A stretch of DNA of 64,000 nt from Xenosphaeropsis pyriputrescens (GCA_022609375.1 JAGKQE010000054.1:124001-188000); one strand, 5' to 3'. Positions 36,057 to 48,180 are shown, numbered from the stretch's first letter. The notes: generated from the letters alone by a model not told the origin. Translations and numbers: made by a program.

Positions 36057-38352
36057 GTAATGCGTGGATATATATGGGGGGCGTTCGTGGTAGATGGGAG
36101 GGAAAAGGGAGCAACCTTGCATTGCGTGGCGTACGGATAATAATGTCGAATTGTTTTCTTAAGACCTTTATTACAGACTATAAACTTACTTTCGTTTCGT
36201 GGTTGGGATTTTTGCTGTGAAATATCTTGGGCGTATGCACCTCAACAATCGAAGATATCGTACTTTCTAGACAACGGGGTGGGTGAGCGCGTGGAGACGA
36301 AGCAAGGATTGCCGGAAGGGGTCGAGAAGAAGCTGGGAGGGAAGATGTTATGGAGGAGGTAATAAGGAAGGTGATAAAGCAGCTTTTCATAATATGCTCA
36401 AGCACAAGCCTCACACCACCAGGGCATTTACATATACCAAAACAAGCAGCCTTACTCCAACAAGTTCCCGGGTTTCAGTCCAATGGCAGAGTGGAACTTT
36501 AGCATCTGCGAGAACCTTCATCAAACGCAAAAGCGCGAAGGGTCGAGAGTTCGACTCCCAGGAACTTGCAGCAAAAACCCCCCGAGGGTTTTTCTGGTAC
36601 GGCGATCAATCAGAAGTAACAGTATGATTGGTTAGACTCGTATTCTTTTTGCACTTTTTTTTTGCTTCTGCTTTTGATACTCGGCAGCACCTGACAATCT
36701 CCTTTTGGGTTTCATTGGTATTGCGGATACTTCATACGTCTTGAAGCTGATCGCTTTGCTTTTGCAATGCCCTCCGTTGACCAAGCTCTTTCAAGTTTGG
36801 AGGCTCTCTTACCTCTTGACTACCTGTTTGCCTTTCAAGTCTCTCTTTCATTCACTTATGTCTTTTGTCTACCTCATGCACTTCTTATAACAACACATCT
36901 TGACCCTAATCTCCGAGCTCAAACCGATATATTTCAGGTTGGCTTATCTTGCCTCATGATATACCACAAGAGCAACGCAACTTTGTAGACATCGGCCATC
37001 GCATTCAATTTCACACATTTCACAAATTTCATCACCCACAACATATGGGGAGCTTTTTCATGCTCGTGAATGTCTCCAGTGCAAGCTTCGAAGGGAATCC
37101 GTTCCAGTCAAGGTAGGCTTCCATCTTCAGCAACATCTCTGTTCCTCTTTCACTTGCAACTCCATTGTCTTCCACCTCTCTTCCACTTCTAAGCTCCTTC
37201 CACCTCAATCTTTTCCTCTTCAAACTCATCACTCCTCTGCTTCATATATACCTTCATCTGAAGGTTTCGAGTTCGTGAACATATCTCAGACATCGTTTGC
37301 TCTGACGGTCATCGATCAAGAGTAACAGTATCTCGCTCACATTCAATATCTAAACAGCTCTCAGAACGTTTCATTATCTGCTTTCTCCTAAACAACACCT
37401 CAAGCTTACGCATGGCCCTTTGGCTTTCTCAAGGCGAGCTTCAGAGTGAACATACCTCAGTCAAGGTAGGTTTAAGCCTCAGTCTTTATCATATCATCTC
37501 AATATGACAGGCAGCCAGCCATATATCGACCATTATCTTACTTACACTTTGCAGACGCTATATCACTTCCAACCAAAGCCTCTCGAGAGCCATCAACCAT
37601 CAACTTCACCGCGTATTCGATATCGCTGACCAATATCCACCAATCTTAACGTATACTGGCTCATTATTAGCAGCGTCAACCAGTTACAGACGCCAGATCG
37701 CCTCAAGATTACCACATTATTACTACTTTCTTTAGCGCTACTCTATCATTGCTGCAGGACTCTTCTCAAAACTAACCTTCGATATGTCAATATATGCGTC
37801 ATTTATAACTCAATAAAGCCATATAAAACGCAGAGAGGGCAGCTCAAATAACATTATTATTGATAATTCCATATTCATCACATATTTAAAGGTAATCGAA
37901 ACGTTTCATTCTATTCCTAAGGATAAGAGTATCCTGTCTCTGTTGTTAATTTTGGTCGAACTGCTCAATCTGCTTTTAAGATTCCCTAATCTACAACATC
38001 TCGACGACTCTTGATAGGGTCATTGTTGTTTCGTCTTCTGAATATGGCTCGAGAATGTTTTCAATTCTCTGCGGCAAATCTCATCCATACTTTTGGTCCT
38101 TCATAATCACAAACCATATTTCGTTACTTCAAATTTCACTAGTTGTGCTCTAAGTTCGGCTCGTGTTCTTGGTGGTTTGCGATGGAGATGCACTTGCAAC
38201 AGTCGTTACTCACAATTGAGACGGACGCCACCCCTCTCAAGACTTTCCATGATGAACAAAATTTTCCCTATCTCCATACTATCTGTTGCTCACGAAATTC
38301 CCAGATTCATTGTTGGTAAACGTACTTGTGTTTTATTGACGGGAATCTTTAG
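36057..38352. other. 2.3-kb region without a firm gene
   Basis: It contains a possible Pol III unit (36461-36663) and a pyrimidine-rich, splice-site-rich stretch (37040-37650). In the latter, two ATG-led segments end in the same CAGTCAAG before GTAGG. The rest is AT-rich. Much of the right half may be the 5' UTR or promoter of the gene starting at 38353. Confidence 0.45.
36461..36663 (+). ncRNA. possible Pol III-type transcript or tRNA/SINE relic
   Basis: An A-box-like TGGCAGAGTGG lies at 36484-36494, a near-perfect B box GAGTTCGACTCC at 36547-36558, and T runs at 36646-36650 and 36655-36663. An 8-bp pair CAAGTTCC (36461-36468) / GGAACTTG (36561-36568) and a hairpin AAAAACCC-cccga-GGGTTTTT (36573-36593) flank it. 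The T arm does not pair, so this is not a working tRNA. Confidence 0.3.
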
Positions 38353-40260
38353 ATGCCACTTCCAATTGGTTCGAAAAATTGGGATAGGAAGAGTGAGTAA
38401 ATTTCCCTCATCAATTATCAAGTGCTAACACACTTAAAGCAAAAGAGGAATTCTGTGAGGAACAAAAACTCAAGTTGCTATGCGCTCTCAACTTGAAAGA
38501 ACGTTACCAAAGGTCTGAAAATAGCGGGACTGCAATATCGGAGCTTCAGTGGAAGACCTGCAGCACTAAAATCCAGAACGCCAAAGATAACTTGGATGAA
38601 ATTTCGACAATAATGCGACCTTCTTTCTACTTTAATCATAAAAATGAGGCAGCATGCCAATCAGAACTTTATAAACTGAGAGTGCTTAAGGAGAAGAAGA
38701 GCAATAACCAGGCAAGAGTAGCTTCGAAGGTTGCTGTGCAATCTAAAGAAAAACAGGCCGGGACCTATAGATCTGAATCAGAACCAGAAGACCCGACCGA
38801 CTTGGATTATGCTGAACGGGATTTGATATCGAAGAAACAGTCAAGGACGAAATTGAACTCTGCTCAGGAAGTCACAAAGGTTGGCGATTCAATAAGTGCC
38901 AGCCAGCTGAGTAAAGGCGGGAAGCATGATCCAATTGACTTTGATGAACATACTGCTATAGGTAATGAGCCACAGGCTAACCATATGATACGGCCTCTCC
39001 CAAACATCGGAATACCATGCGGGTATCCTCGATTCGACTCCGGTGAAGTGGTCATCATGTTGTCTCCGACAAACATAAATTTTCAATACCAGTTCCATGA
39101 GGACCTCCTTCGAAAGAAATCAGCCAGATTTCATGAGAAACTCAACAAGAGATTTGTCGAGCCCAATGATTCCCTAAAATCCCAATCGACTAGTGCTAGC
39201 ATGCGCTTTGGGTTAACTTGCACGCGAAGTAAAGAATGGCGCCTCATACGAACCGTACGTACTCGAAGCTGTACTTCAAGCTTGTGTTACTCACTATATC
39301 TAGTCATTTACTTTAACACTTTCTCCCGGCGTCACTTCAGACGACGTAAAAGCAGGACTTATCGAGCCCCCACTAGAGATTCTTAATACGTACAACAATC
39401 TCTTCTTGATCTTCTATGGTTCACCTCCAAACATAGAAACCTATGACACGTTCAAGGGAGTTGAGCAGACCATGCGGCTTATCAGGCTTGGGCAAGAGTA
39501 CTTATGCGAGGAGTTAGTTGTAAGAACTGTACGCGAAATCTGGGAGTCACTTGAGGAAAAACTTCTCTGGGCCATTGTCGCAGATTCACCTAGATGGTTG
39601 AATTTCGGATGGCTGTTGCAATCAACTATAATCGTACGGGAGGCGCTCATTCACATGGTTGCCCGTTACTCGGAATGGCCATGGCCAACTGGCCGAGATA
39701 CTCTACAGCCTCAAATGATTTTCCTTGTCGAGAACAAGGTGGCTGGATTGTGGGACAAACAAGCAGAGGCTACCTTAAGATTGACCATGAACACGGTCAA
39801 GCTAGGCTGGAAGATCGAAGATGGAAATAAGCTCAATGGTTCCCTACAGCTCGAGGAGGGCGACACGCTGTTTGTCGAAGACTGGCTTGTGAGCGCTGTA
39901 TGGCAAGACTGGTTTTCGCGGCAGCGACTGAAGTATGGCAATAACGGCTCCGGCTCCCTATTTCGTGTGATCGCCTATGACCCGTGCCAATACCTCCAAG
40001 AGGAAGATGTTCGAGCCTCGTTAAAGATATTTCAGGGTATCAATTTCGGAAAGTTCGAAACTATCGCGCAACAACTTGATTATCTGAAGATCGAAGCTCA
40101 AGAAATAGCTCTGCCACTTGCATCGAACTGCAGTCGACTATACATCAGTGAACTTGAACAAGTCGGCATCCACTATCTGACATGTACCTACGTCGAAGAC
40201 CATGAACTTCCTTGGGGTCAACGACAGCAGTGTGAGTTTTCGCCTCATGCCTCGATCTAG
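38353..40260 (+). CDS. uncharacterised protein with BTB-like segment
   Basis: 603-residue protein from three exons: 38353-38392, 38440-39254 and 39304-40260. The first exon starts MPLPIGSKNWDRK and splices with a good CTAAC branch into TKEEFCEEQKLKLL. The N-terminal 200 residues are charged and Lys/Glu-rich. Then comes FDSGEVVIMLSPTNINFQYQFHEDLLRKKSARFHEKL, which resembles the beginning of fungal BTB-like domains (strand, then LH..LL...S..F). The intron at 39255-39303 joins LIRT to SFTLTLSPGVTSDDVKAGLIEPPLEILNTY in frame. The rest is helical (LIRLGQEYLCEELVVRTV, WLLQSTIIVREALIHMV). The C-terminus may extend by a further exon, since GTGAGT occurs at 40231. Probable role in protein-protein interaction; function unknown. 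The BTB assignment is tentative. Confidence 0.65.
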
Positions 40261-40911
40261 CATGTTAAAAGCAACAAGGAAGATGACTCCACTTGAAATC
40301 CAAACTCCTTGTTAGAAGACCGCTATTTTCCATACACTCCCCTAGCAAGAAGTCTATCGAGTTTGACACAAAAGGTTCAACCTTCCTGGAATACTAATGG
40401 ACTTGGTCTGGGACTTTTCTAACTTGACGTCAAAAGAAACCCTTACTGTTTTCTATTTTTCTTTTGTTTTGTGACACGCGGTGTTCTAAACTTTGTTACA
40501 TTCCCACTATCTTTCTATCGGCATCAACATCGCGTTCTGGTACAAACTTCATTACTTCAGCCTTGCAATACCCGGCGCGGTTTCGCATGTCACTTTCTTA
40601 TGGCCAGCTGGATCAGCCGCATCATACATGATTCCGCATATCAGACTTTCAACATGAGCTTGATCATCAGCCGACACTTGCAGATCGGAGTTCGAAGCAT
40701 CATCAAAGAAAACATCCAATTCGGAGGAGTTTTTCACATTTAAAAGCATTGCAATATCAAAGATTTTCCACGGTCGTTCAGGTTTTGATGTGATGTAATG
40801 TAATTTGACGTTCGTGACGCCTTGTAAATGCAAACCAAACCCAACACCACGCTAAGACACAAATCTATCCAGCCCATCCAACCCATGCCATTTCTCATAC
40901 CAACAAAATCA
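40261..40911. other. intergenic, convergent 3' ends
   Basis: About 650 bp. No gene seen; possible extra 3' exon of the upstream gene. Confidence 0.4.
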
Positions 40912-42107
40912 TCAAGGTTTTTTGATCTCCGGCCCAAACAAATCCTGACCCTCCTTCTCACTCGCCTCCCTCTCCAACTTCCTTTTCTTGGTCACATTCT
41001 CATCCAAGTGCCCACCCTCCATGTTGTCCCTCTTGACTCGCTCATTAATGCCCACCAAATCTACCTTCTCCGGATTCCTGCATTTGGCCAGCTTCTTATT
41101 ATAAGCCTTCAACTCCTTCAACTCAGCCTCGCCCACACTGGGACTCACACTCTTCAGCATGTTCGCGCAGTCCTCAAGAGTCATCATGACTTTATCCCGC
41201 ATACTCTCGGCCGCCGAGCCTTCTTCGCCCGGAAACTTCACCAACATGTACCAGGTTGTAAGCTCGAAGTCAGCGATGAAAAGAGATGCCATCATGATCT
41301 GTGAGGGCGTATAGTGGAAATATACGTCTGTGAGAAGCGCGCTTGTCTTGAGGTATTCTCTCGCCTTGCCATGGGCATCTTTTGCTCGTCTGGCTAGATC
41401 CCCCTCGAACTCCGGGGGTGATTGACCATGTAACGCGGGTATATGTCCTCCAGCCAGAGCCTGTAGTTCCATGGCGGCACCTTCAAGAGCTCTGTATGGA
41501 TGTCGTACGTCGAATGTGAAGCGCAGACCCTGCGTAAGCAAAAACTCTGATGCTAGAATATCTTCTGGTTTTGTCTTCGGGAGCTCAGAGGCAAATTTCG
41601 TGAGGCGGATGTAGTGATTCTCGGTCTTGGTTGCGAAGAAGAGGGCCGTCTTCAAAATATCTCGAGGGTGATAGGTCATAAGAGAATTTGTAATGTAAAA
41701 GCGCCGAATATATTGAATAGCTGTAGCCTTTGTGAGATTTTAGCATTGCTCGCTCAGAGTACCGCCGGCATATCTACCTTGACCTCTGTAGGCACTTTCA
41801 TATGATTTCCCAGATCAATAGTCTGCCTACAATAAAATGCCAGCAGTTGTAACTCTTCCTCGGCAGTCAAGCAATCTATCTCTCCACTCGAATTCGTCGG
41901 TACCGGCGTGCCATTTTGCTCTGCTTCACTTGCTTCAGCGCTTTGAGTTGCTGAAGAGGCCTTGGAGGCTGCAACTCTCTTTATGGCTTCGCGAACTCGC
42001 TCTGCGGCATTCTGATTAGTGGTTTCGCGAAAAGTCGCAAGAGATTCCGGCGAATAAGACCAGAGTCGATACTGGGTAGAAGTACGATACCTCTCGTCTT
42101 CGTTCAT
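40912..42107 (-). CDS. CCL1: cyclin H (Ccl1), TFIIH/CAK subunit
   Basis: Regulatory subunit of the CDK-activating kinase within TFIIH, acting in transcription and DNA repair in the nucleus. 381 residues; exon 1 is 41778-42107, exon 2 is 40912-41727. The start MNEDERYRTSTQYRLWSYSPESL is typical of cyclin H, which pairs an N-terminal helix with Cdk7. The first cyclin fold includes EEELQLLAFYCRQTIDLG, VKATAIQYIRRFYI and YHPRDILKTALFFATKTE. The second contains ILASEFLLTQGLRFTFDVRHPYRALEG and YTPSQIMMASLFIA. The C-terminal tail is lysine-rich (VTKKRKLERE), a possible nuclear signal. The frame is open further upstream of 42107, but that extension lacks family sequence. Confidence 0.93.
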
Positions 42108-42550
42108 GGTAGCGGTGTTGTGAGCTGCTGGAAGCCAACGATGGATGAGCTCTTTGATATATACCATTGCTGCCTTGGAATTGAGGCTAGAAATAACGTC
42201 TATCAAGACATCTCATTAACTCAGCCCACATTGTTGTTTGGACAGTCACCAGGAAAATTTGCTTGGGCGCTTAACTGGTAAACAATATCTGATTTGTAAT
42301 ATAAAACAACCATCAAATTTTATATTGCAAAGATGAGCTATCCTAATACCTTGTCACAAATTGTGTAAACTGCATCTGGACCAGCAGTACACACTTGGTG
42401 CTTGTTGATTTCAACATTAAGGCCGAAAGGGCCGATTTCACATTATGTAGGAAGAAACTCATCAAAGCAGTTCTCATTGTATGCAAGCTTTAGGATATAC
42501 TTGCTGCAATAACTAGTAGAGAAAGCCCTGCCACATTACCGTCCAACCAC
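42108..42550. other. intergenic
   Basis: About 440 bp between the cyclin H start and the Rpt2 stop, both on the minus strand. No gene seen. Confidence 0.5.
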
Positions 42551-44116
42551 CTACAAATACAATCCCTCAGGCTCATTCTCTGTCTTGGTCTTGAGAACAC
42601 GCTCTCTAGCTGAGCGGAAATCTGCCATTTGCACCCTCATTCTTCTCTCACGAAGTGCCAGCAGACCAGCTTCAGAACAGATGGCCTTGATATCAGCACC
42701 AGAAAGATCGTCCTTCTGAGTGATGAACTCTTCAAGATCAACGTCCTCATTCAACGACATCTTCGAGGTGTGAAGGGTGAAAATCTTGCGTTTGGTGTGC
42801 TGGTCGGGGTTCTCAAAGAGGATCTTTCGATCGATACGTCCAGGTCGAATGAGGGCAGGATCAAGGGTATCGATCTTGTTGGTAGCCATGATGACCTTGA
42901 CATCTCCGCGATCATCGAAACCATCAAGTTGATTGAGAAGTTCCAACATAGTACGCTGAATCTCACGCTCACCACCGGAACTTGACTCGTATCTCTTGGT
43001 ACCAATAGCATCAATCTCATCGATGAAAACAATTGATGGGGCATTCTCGGCAGCAGTCTATACACTGATTAGTAATAGCCCGAATTGTGAGATGCTGATC
43101 TATACTTACAGTGAAGAGTTGACGAACAAGTCTGGGACCATCACCCAAGTACTTTTGAATCAACTCACTACCCACGATACGCAAGAAAGTCGCACTTGTT
43201 TGGTTGGCCACAGCCTTTGCCAACAGGGTCTTTCCAGTACCAGGAGCACCATAAAGAATAACACCCTTTGGTGGCTTGATTCCCATCTCTTCGTAAAGCT
43301 CTGGATGTAACAGTGGAAGCTCCACAGACTCGCGAACTTCTTGAATCTGCGACTCCAGTCCACCAATATCAGCGTAAGATTCGGTTGGCGCCTTGTCGAG
43401 CTTCATAACCGAGACGGAGGGATCGGTGTCATCAGTGAGAACACCAACAATCGAAACGGTCTTGTGATGTAAGAGAACGCTAGCTCCTGGTTCTAGGAGG
43501 TCCTTGTCGACGAAAGACATGATCGAAACGTAGTATTCTGGTCCAGTTGTGCTGGATACAATAGCATGGTCGTCATCGATCATCTCCTCCAAAGTTCCAA
43601 CACCCATTGGGCTACCTCTCATGTCATCGACTCTGCCACGCTCATCGGCATTTCTGTCGACAGCATCAGCATCACCTCCAGCTGAAGCTGGTAAAGCTTC
43701 TCCCTCCTTCGCCGTCTTAGCTTTTCGTAAACGTTCTTGATTTTCAACGTATTCCTCTTCGAGCAGCAGATGATCGTGGATTCGTTGCATTCGCAGATAC
43801 CTTAATTTACATCTCGATGTTGGATATACGGCTGGGAGTTTCGCTGAAGCGTTTGGTCCTCCTTGCTTACGCTTCTTACGTCCGATGCGGGTTGTTGGTC
43901 TTGGTGGTGGCTCGTACTTTGGCTTCTCCTTCTAGTTTGCATTAGTATAGATAGCATTAAGTTGATGATGTAGATGAACAATACCTTCTTATCCTTTGAG
44001 TCCTTGTCATCACCACCTGGGGCACCGCCGCCCATGCCGGATTGCTGGTTTCCCTACATATCACATTAGCAAGCTGCTGTTTGATGCTTGCCATCGACGT
44101 CAATGAAGCTTACCAT
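42551..44116 (-). CDS. RPT2: 26S proteasome regulatory ATPase Rpt2 (subunit 4)
   Basis: AAA+ ATPase of the proteasome base, which unfolds substrates and opens the 20S gate. 466 residues in four exons: 44114-44116 (ATG only), 43985-44053, 43110-43931 and 42551-43057. The N-terminus MGNQQSG carries Gly2, the N-myristoylation site known for Rpt2. PKYEPPPRPTTRIGRKKRKQGGP and a coiled coil (HDHLLLEEEYVENQERL) follow. The ATPase has Walker A GAPGTGKT, Walker B IVFIDEIDAIGTKR, the second region of homology (RPGRIDRKI) and sensor residues (MATNKIDTLDPALIRPG). It ends in LYL, the HbYX gate-opening motif. Exon 1 ends exactly at the initiator codon (see findings). It is divergently transcribed from the Ubc1-type E2 gene, 750 bp away. 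Confidence 0.97.
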
Positions 44117-44863
44117 GTTGCCTCACGCAGTCGGATGCGGACTGTGGCGATTATCTGAAGCTACTTAATAGGATGATCACCCCTCAAAGAGTGTTGTTTG
44201 GTCGCGAGTATCGGTTTCGAAAGATCGTGATGATACTGTGATTGAGGTTTGTTATTGATGAGAGTGTGGTGCATCAGCTCCAGGTATCTAGTAGCATGGC
44301 GTATGCTTCGGCGCGCGACAGAGACACGCAAGTGCACGCTGACTGACAGCCTTTTTGGCGCGGAGCTCTGGCTGCACGCGACGGGGGTGCGCCAATAATA
44401 AGTATAGCCTTGGATGCCTTGGGCATTAATTCAGGCCTTCGTGCATTGGTGACAACTGAGACTCGGGCACATGTAGCTCGGAGATGCTTTCTGATCAATC
44501 GCGAACCTCCAACTACATGATAAACAGCTTTTGATTCCTCTCGAAAGTACTGTAGGCTTCTTGAACGCAATCTTGCAAAACCTCCTCTTCCTTTTCTGCC
44601 TGCTCCAAGTCGAGCGATTCAGCAGTATCCAGTCGATGCTTCCTAAATAGAAAGGTCCACTGTCGTTCTGAAGAGAATCGAGTACCCCGCCAAAGCCCAC
44701 ACGATATCCTCTGCGAATCAACCACAGCGTCATCTTCACCATTTGGATTCTAAGCGTACTTTTCCTACAAAGGTTGACAACTCTGCATACTTATTGAGCA
44801 TATTGAGATACCCTCAGACCTGCCCATTTGACCTCAAAGTACTCTTCGAGATACTGGCCCAAC
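44117..44863. promoter_or_regulatory. divergent promoter region RPT2 / UBC1
   Basis: About 750 bp between start codons on opposite strands of two ubiquitin-proteasome genes. I looked for the proteasome-type element GGTGGCAAA and do not see a clear copy. Confidence 0.4.
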
Positions 44864-45741
44864 ATGGCATCTAACCGCATGCGCCGCGTAGCCAAGGAAA
44901 TCGATGACATTCACAAGGACAAGCACTCGCAGATCTTTGTCGAGTCCGATGGTAGTGATATCACAAAATTAAGAGCTTCTTTTCCCGGACCGCCCGATAC
45001 ACCATATGAAGGAGGAACATATCTTGTTAATATCAACATCCCAAATGAATACCCATTCCGTCCTCCAGTCATGAAGTTCTCTACCAAACTCTGGCATCCT
45101 AATGTCAGTAGCCAGACTGTGAGTTCTCCCCGTCAAGATAATTCGTATCGAATTCTAATTGATCTAAGGGCGCTATTTGTCTCGATACACTTGGCTCAGC
45201 TTGGTCACCAGTCCTAACCATCAAATCCGCACTTCTCTCCCTCCAGTCTCTCCTCAGCACACCTGAGCCGACCGATCCACAGGACGCAGAAGTTGCTAGC
45301 ATGCTCATGAACCATCCCCGTGAATTCGAGGAAAAGGCGAGAGAATGGGCAGTCCAGTATGCAGGTGCACCGAGAACAAACAAGAGCAGTAGTGCTCGTA
45401 GCCAATCGACCTCTCAACCTCAAAAGACCAAGGCACAAGAACTGGCCGAGAAGAACGCAAAGTATGAATATCTAGTCGAGTGAAAATCAGAACTGACATT
45501 GCATAGGTATCAAGGCTACAACCATAACCTTATCGATCGTTTCGTTGGAATGGGATTCACAGTGGAGCGAGTTGTCGAGGCCTTTAAATTCTACCAAGTC
45601 CCAAACTACAGCGGCCGAGATTTTGAACTTCAAGAGCATCATATGTCGGAAATCACCGCCAGGCTTCTGGGCGAAGGGCAGATAAATCCCGGAGAAGAAG
45701 ATATGAGCTCCATGATGGGGCCGGGCTGGAGAAGATTTTAG
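44864..45741 (+). CDS. UBC1: ubiquitin-conjugating enzyme E2, Ubc1/E2-25K type
   Basis: 260-residue E2 that receives ubiquitin from E1 on a cysteine and extends ubiquitin chains. Exons: 44864-45118, 45169-45461 and 45507-45741, all in phase. The UBC fold runs from MRRVAKEIDDIHKD through GPPDTPYEGGTYLVNINIPNEYPFRPP and WHPNV to the active-site Cys in GAICLDTLGSAWSP, then LTIKSALLSLQSLLSTPEP. After a linker rich in Ser, Gln and Lys, the C-terminus has a UBA-like helix bundle: YNHNLIDRFVGMGFTVERVVEAFKFY with the MGF loop. E2 plus C-terminal UBA is the Ubc1/UBE2K architecture. Confidence 0.95.
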
Positions 45742-46849
45742 AGGCTGAGCGGGCTTGCTAGGAGTTTTGGTACATTTTGGTGGGGGAAGTCTTTCAGAGC
45801 AAGGCATGGAATAGGAGTACTATACGTTATGGCACAGTATAGCATGGCTTTGTCTTGTAAGCTACAGGTCCGAAATGATATGATGAACACGCTTGCTTCT
45901 ATGGTGAATCGCGAGCTTTTTTGCCCGTTGCAGCTTGGCACCAGATTCAGCAGAACAGAAAGATGAAAAATGAGCACTAAGGACTAACTGATCGAGGCAG
46001 ATGCCGATTTCGAAGTCTGCCATGCATGGAATATAAGGCTTAACGCACGCATATCCTCCGTAGAGTGATTCTGAGAATATGATACACTTCTGGAGCAGAT
46101 GAGGGGAAGCAAGAAGAGTGTGGCCAGTCGTTGGCCACCACCACCATTCAAGCCAACCATGTAACATCCAAGTCACCCATACATAAGTACTGCCAACCTT
46201 CACGATGCAACAGACGGATTTGGGATTCTTGGATCGACTAGAGAGAGCGGAAACGGGATCTACTCTGTAGTCTACTCAAGCACATGATATGGGGTTCTCT
46301 GTTCCTGTTGCGGTCTTTGTTCCTCGTGGACCGTCACAGAGGGCAGTCATCGACCTATCTTGACGGGTAGAGCATTTGCAAAATCCAGTCGGGTATCACG
46401 CAGAACGGGGATTGAATGATGAGATCCAGAAAGGGATTCTCGGAGACTTGCATGAGCTTATTGGGAAGTTCGTGGGGATGAACCCTCTGCTGGTGAGATT
46501 TCTTGGGAGGCACTTGAAGTCATGCCGTTGTTGCCTTCGTATCGTTATAGAAGGATAGTTTGTCGTAGACCGTGTTCTCATATACGGCCGGTGCGGATTT
46601 TGTGGTTATGAATTCATGTCAGGTCTGCGGGGAGAGGGTTGTGAATATTCTACTTTGGAATATACATAAACATGTGAGGGTGGCACTATTTCAATTTCAA
46701 CTTCATATCGACGACTTCGGAGATTCAAATAAATGGCACATTACCAACTTCTTTTCATTGCAGTTAATTCATTGGTACTAGGTAGTAGTCGTAGTCGATA
46801 GACTAGAAAAAGACATTATGGATCCTGATGATTAAACCTCCGCTCAAGT
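45742..46849. other. intergenic, convergent 3' ends
   Basis: About 1.1 kb, no gene or repeat recognised. Confidence 0.5.
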
Positions 46850-47496
46850 CTATCTCGTGATAGGTCTTCCTGACTCTTGCTTCTCGATTGCCATCTGCTC
46901 GTCATACTTTCTCTGCTCGTGGTTCTCGTGATGGTCCTTGACCTCATGGAACAGCGCGGTAAGAGTATGAAGAAGTCTACAACAAGAATGGAATGTTAAC
47001 ACTGTACAAATGACCCAAGACTGCTTGGAGGCCAAGCCCGAACATGGAGGTGAACTTACGTGCTGACGATGGCCAAAATGAACGTTCCCCAGGGCAACTT
47101 GCAGTTGACAGAGTTTGATATCTGGTTGTTGACGCGTTCAGATTTCGTACATGGACCACTTGATCGGTTTCCCTTTGGACTGGTCAGGACAGCTACGGCG
47201 ATGAAGGCTCCAACAAAGAGGATGTCGAAAACGATCAAGAGGTAGCGAAGTATCTTAGGTCCGCCTCTACGAAGACATAACTGGAGGACGGTGGCCAGGA
47301 TGGTGTACAGAACTGCAGCAGCCAAGATGCCCTCAACAGCTCCGTTGGATGCGGTGGCTTGCTTGGTGAGTCGGAGGATCTTGCGTAGACGGAGGGAGAA
47401 GAGGATCAATGAAGTGAGGGCCGAGAGGAATTGAAAGATGCGAAGGATTCGTCTGAGGAGGGTCGAAGTCCTAAGTCTTTGAAGTAATCCCGCCAT
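46850..47496 (-). CDS. MARVEL-like four-helix membrane protein
   Basis: 187-residue membrane protein. Exon 1 is 47060-47496, exon 2 is 46850-46976; the splice joins FILAIVST to LLHTLTALFHEVKDH. Four hydrophobic segments are visible: ILRIFQFLSALTSLILFSLR, GILAAAVLYTILATVLQLCL, YLLIVFDILFVGAFIAVAVL and LPWGTFILAIVSTLLHTLTALF. A loop between helices 3 and 4 has two Cys (GPCTKSERV, SVNCKLPWG), as in fungal MARVEL-domain proteins of the plasma membrane. The start ATG at 47496 precedes MAGLLQRLRTST; a longer frame upstream is basic and lacks family character. Function unknown; MARVEL proteins shape membranes or act in trafficking. Confidence 0.82.
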
Positions 47497-47834
47497 CTTG
47501 AGATTTGGTGTTGATGTCGATGTTGATATCGAGCTTCTTCGAGAAGTATTGATGAATGGAAACTTTCTGTGAAATCCGAGAATTTGTGAAGAGATGTTGC
47601 GTGCAGCAGGGTGTGGTGAGAATGGCACGAACAGAGCTTATGTAGGTAAACAAAATACGTGACCTGGGTTGTGTTTGAGGTCTCCCGACCTGCACGTCAT
47701 GTACACCAGCAAGAATGCCACCCGCAGAATCAAGGTTTCCCTACTTCTCGATGTCCCGTGGGGAAATCACCTACGCTGCATCTGCTCATATTTTCAACTC
47801 GATCAAAGGTGATGTGCTTTGGATGTTCTCTGTC

Positions 47835-47856
47835 CTACGTACTACGTAGTACGTAG
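47835..47856. repeat. 22-bp perfect palindrome
   Basis: CTACGTACTAC followed directly by GTAGTACGTAG: self-complementary without a loop. Confidence 0.9.
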
Positions 47857-48104
47857 ATCAAACTTGGAGTTTATTGCTCAACTAAGGTCACATAATCGAA
47901 GGCATCTGTTGAAGTTCAGGGCCCAATCGATGCGTCGTTGGATTCCTGAACTGCACGAGCTTCTATATTCTTTGTCCGAGATCATCGCTCGTTGGAGTGG
48001 TGCGTAGTACATGAATACTCTTCATGAGATCTCCTGAGTCCTGACACGGAAGCCTTCATGCTATATAGAGATGGAGATGACTCTGCAACGAGTGAATAAA
48101 CAAG

Positions 48105-48180
48105 TAAACAAAGAAATAAATCATTGAATCATTAGATCATTAAATCAATTGATAAATAAATGAATAAATGAACAAATAGA
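48105..48180. repeat. AT-rich simple repeat
   Basis: Imperfect repeats of AATAAATG, AATCATT and similar 4-8-mers (for example aataaatgaataaatgaac). Confidence 0.75.

Noticed and set aside
36461..36568. Functional tRNA gene at the A/B-box pair
   Set aside because: The T arm (GAGAG/CCCAG) does not pair and the acceptor stem is in the wrong place; kept only as a possible Pol III relic.
44117..44863. Proteasome-associated control element between RPT2 and UBC1
   Set aside because: I could not find a clear GGTGGCAAA copy by eye on either strand.
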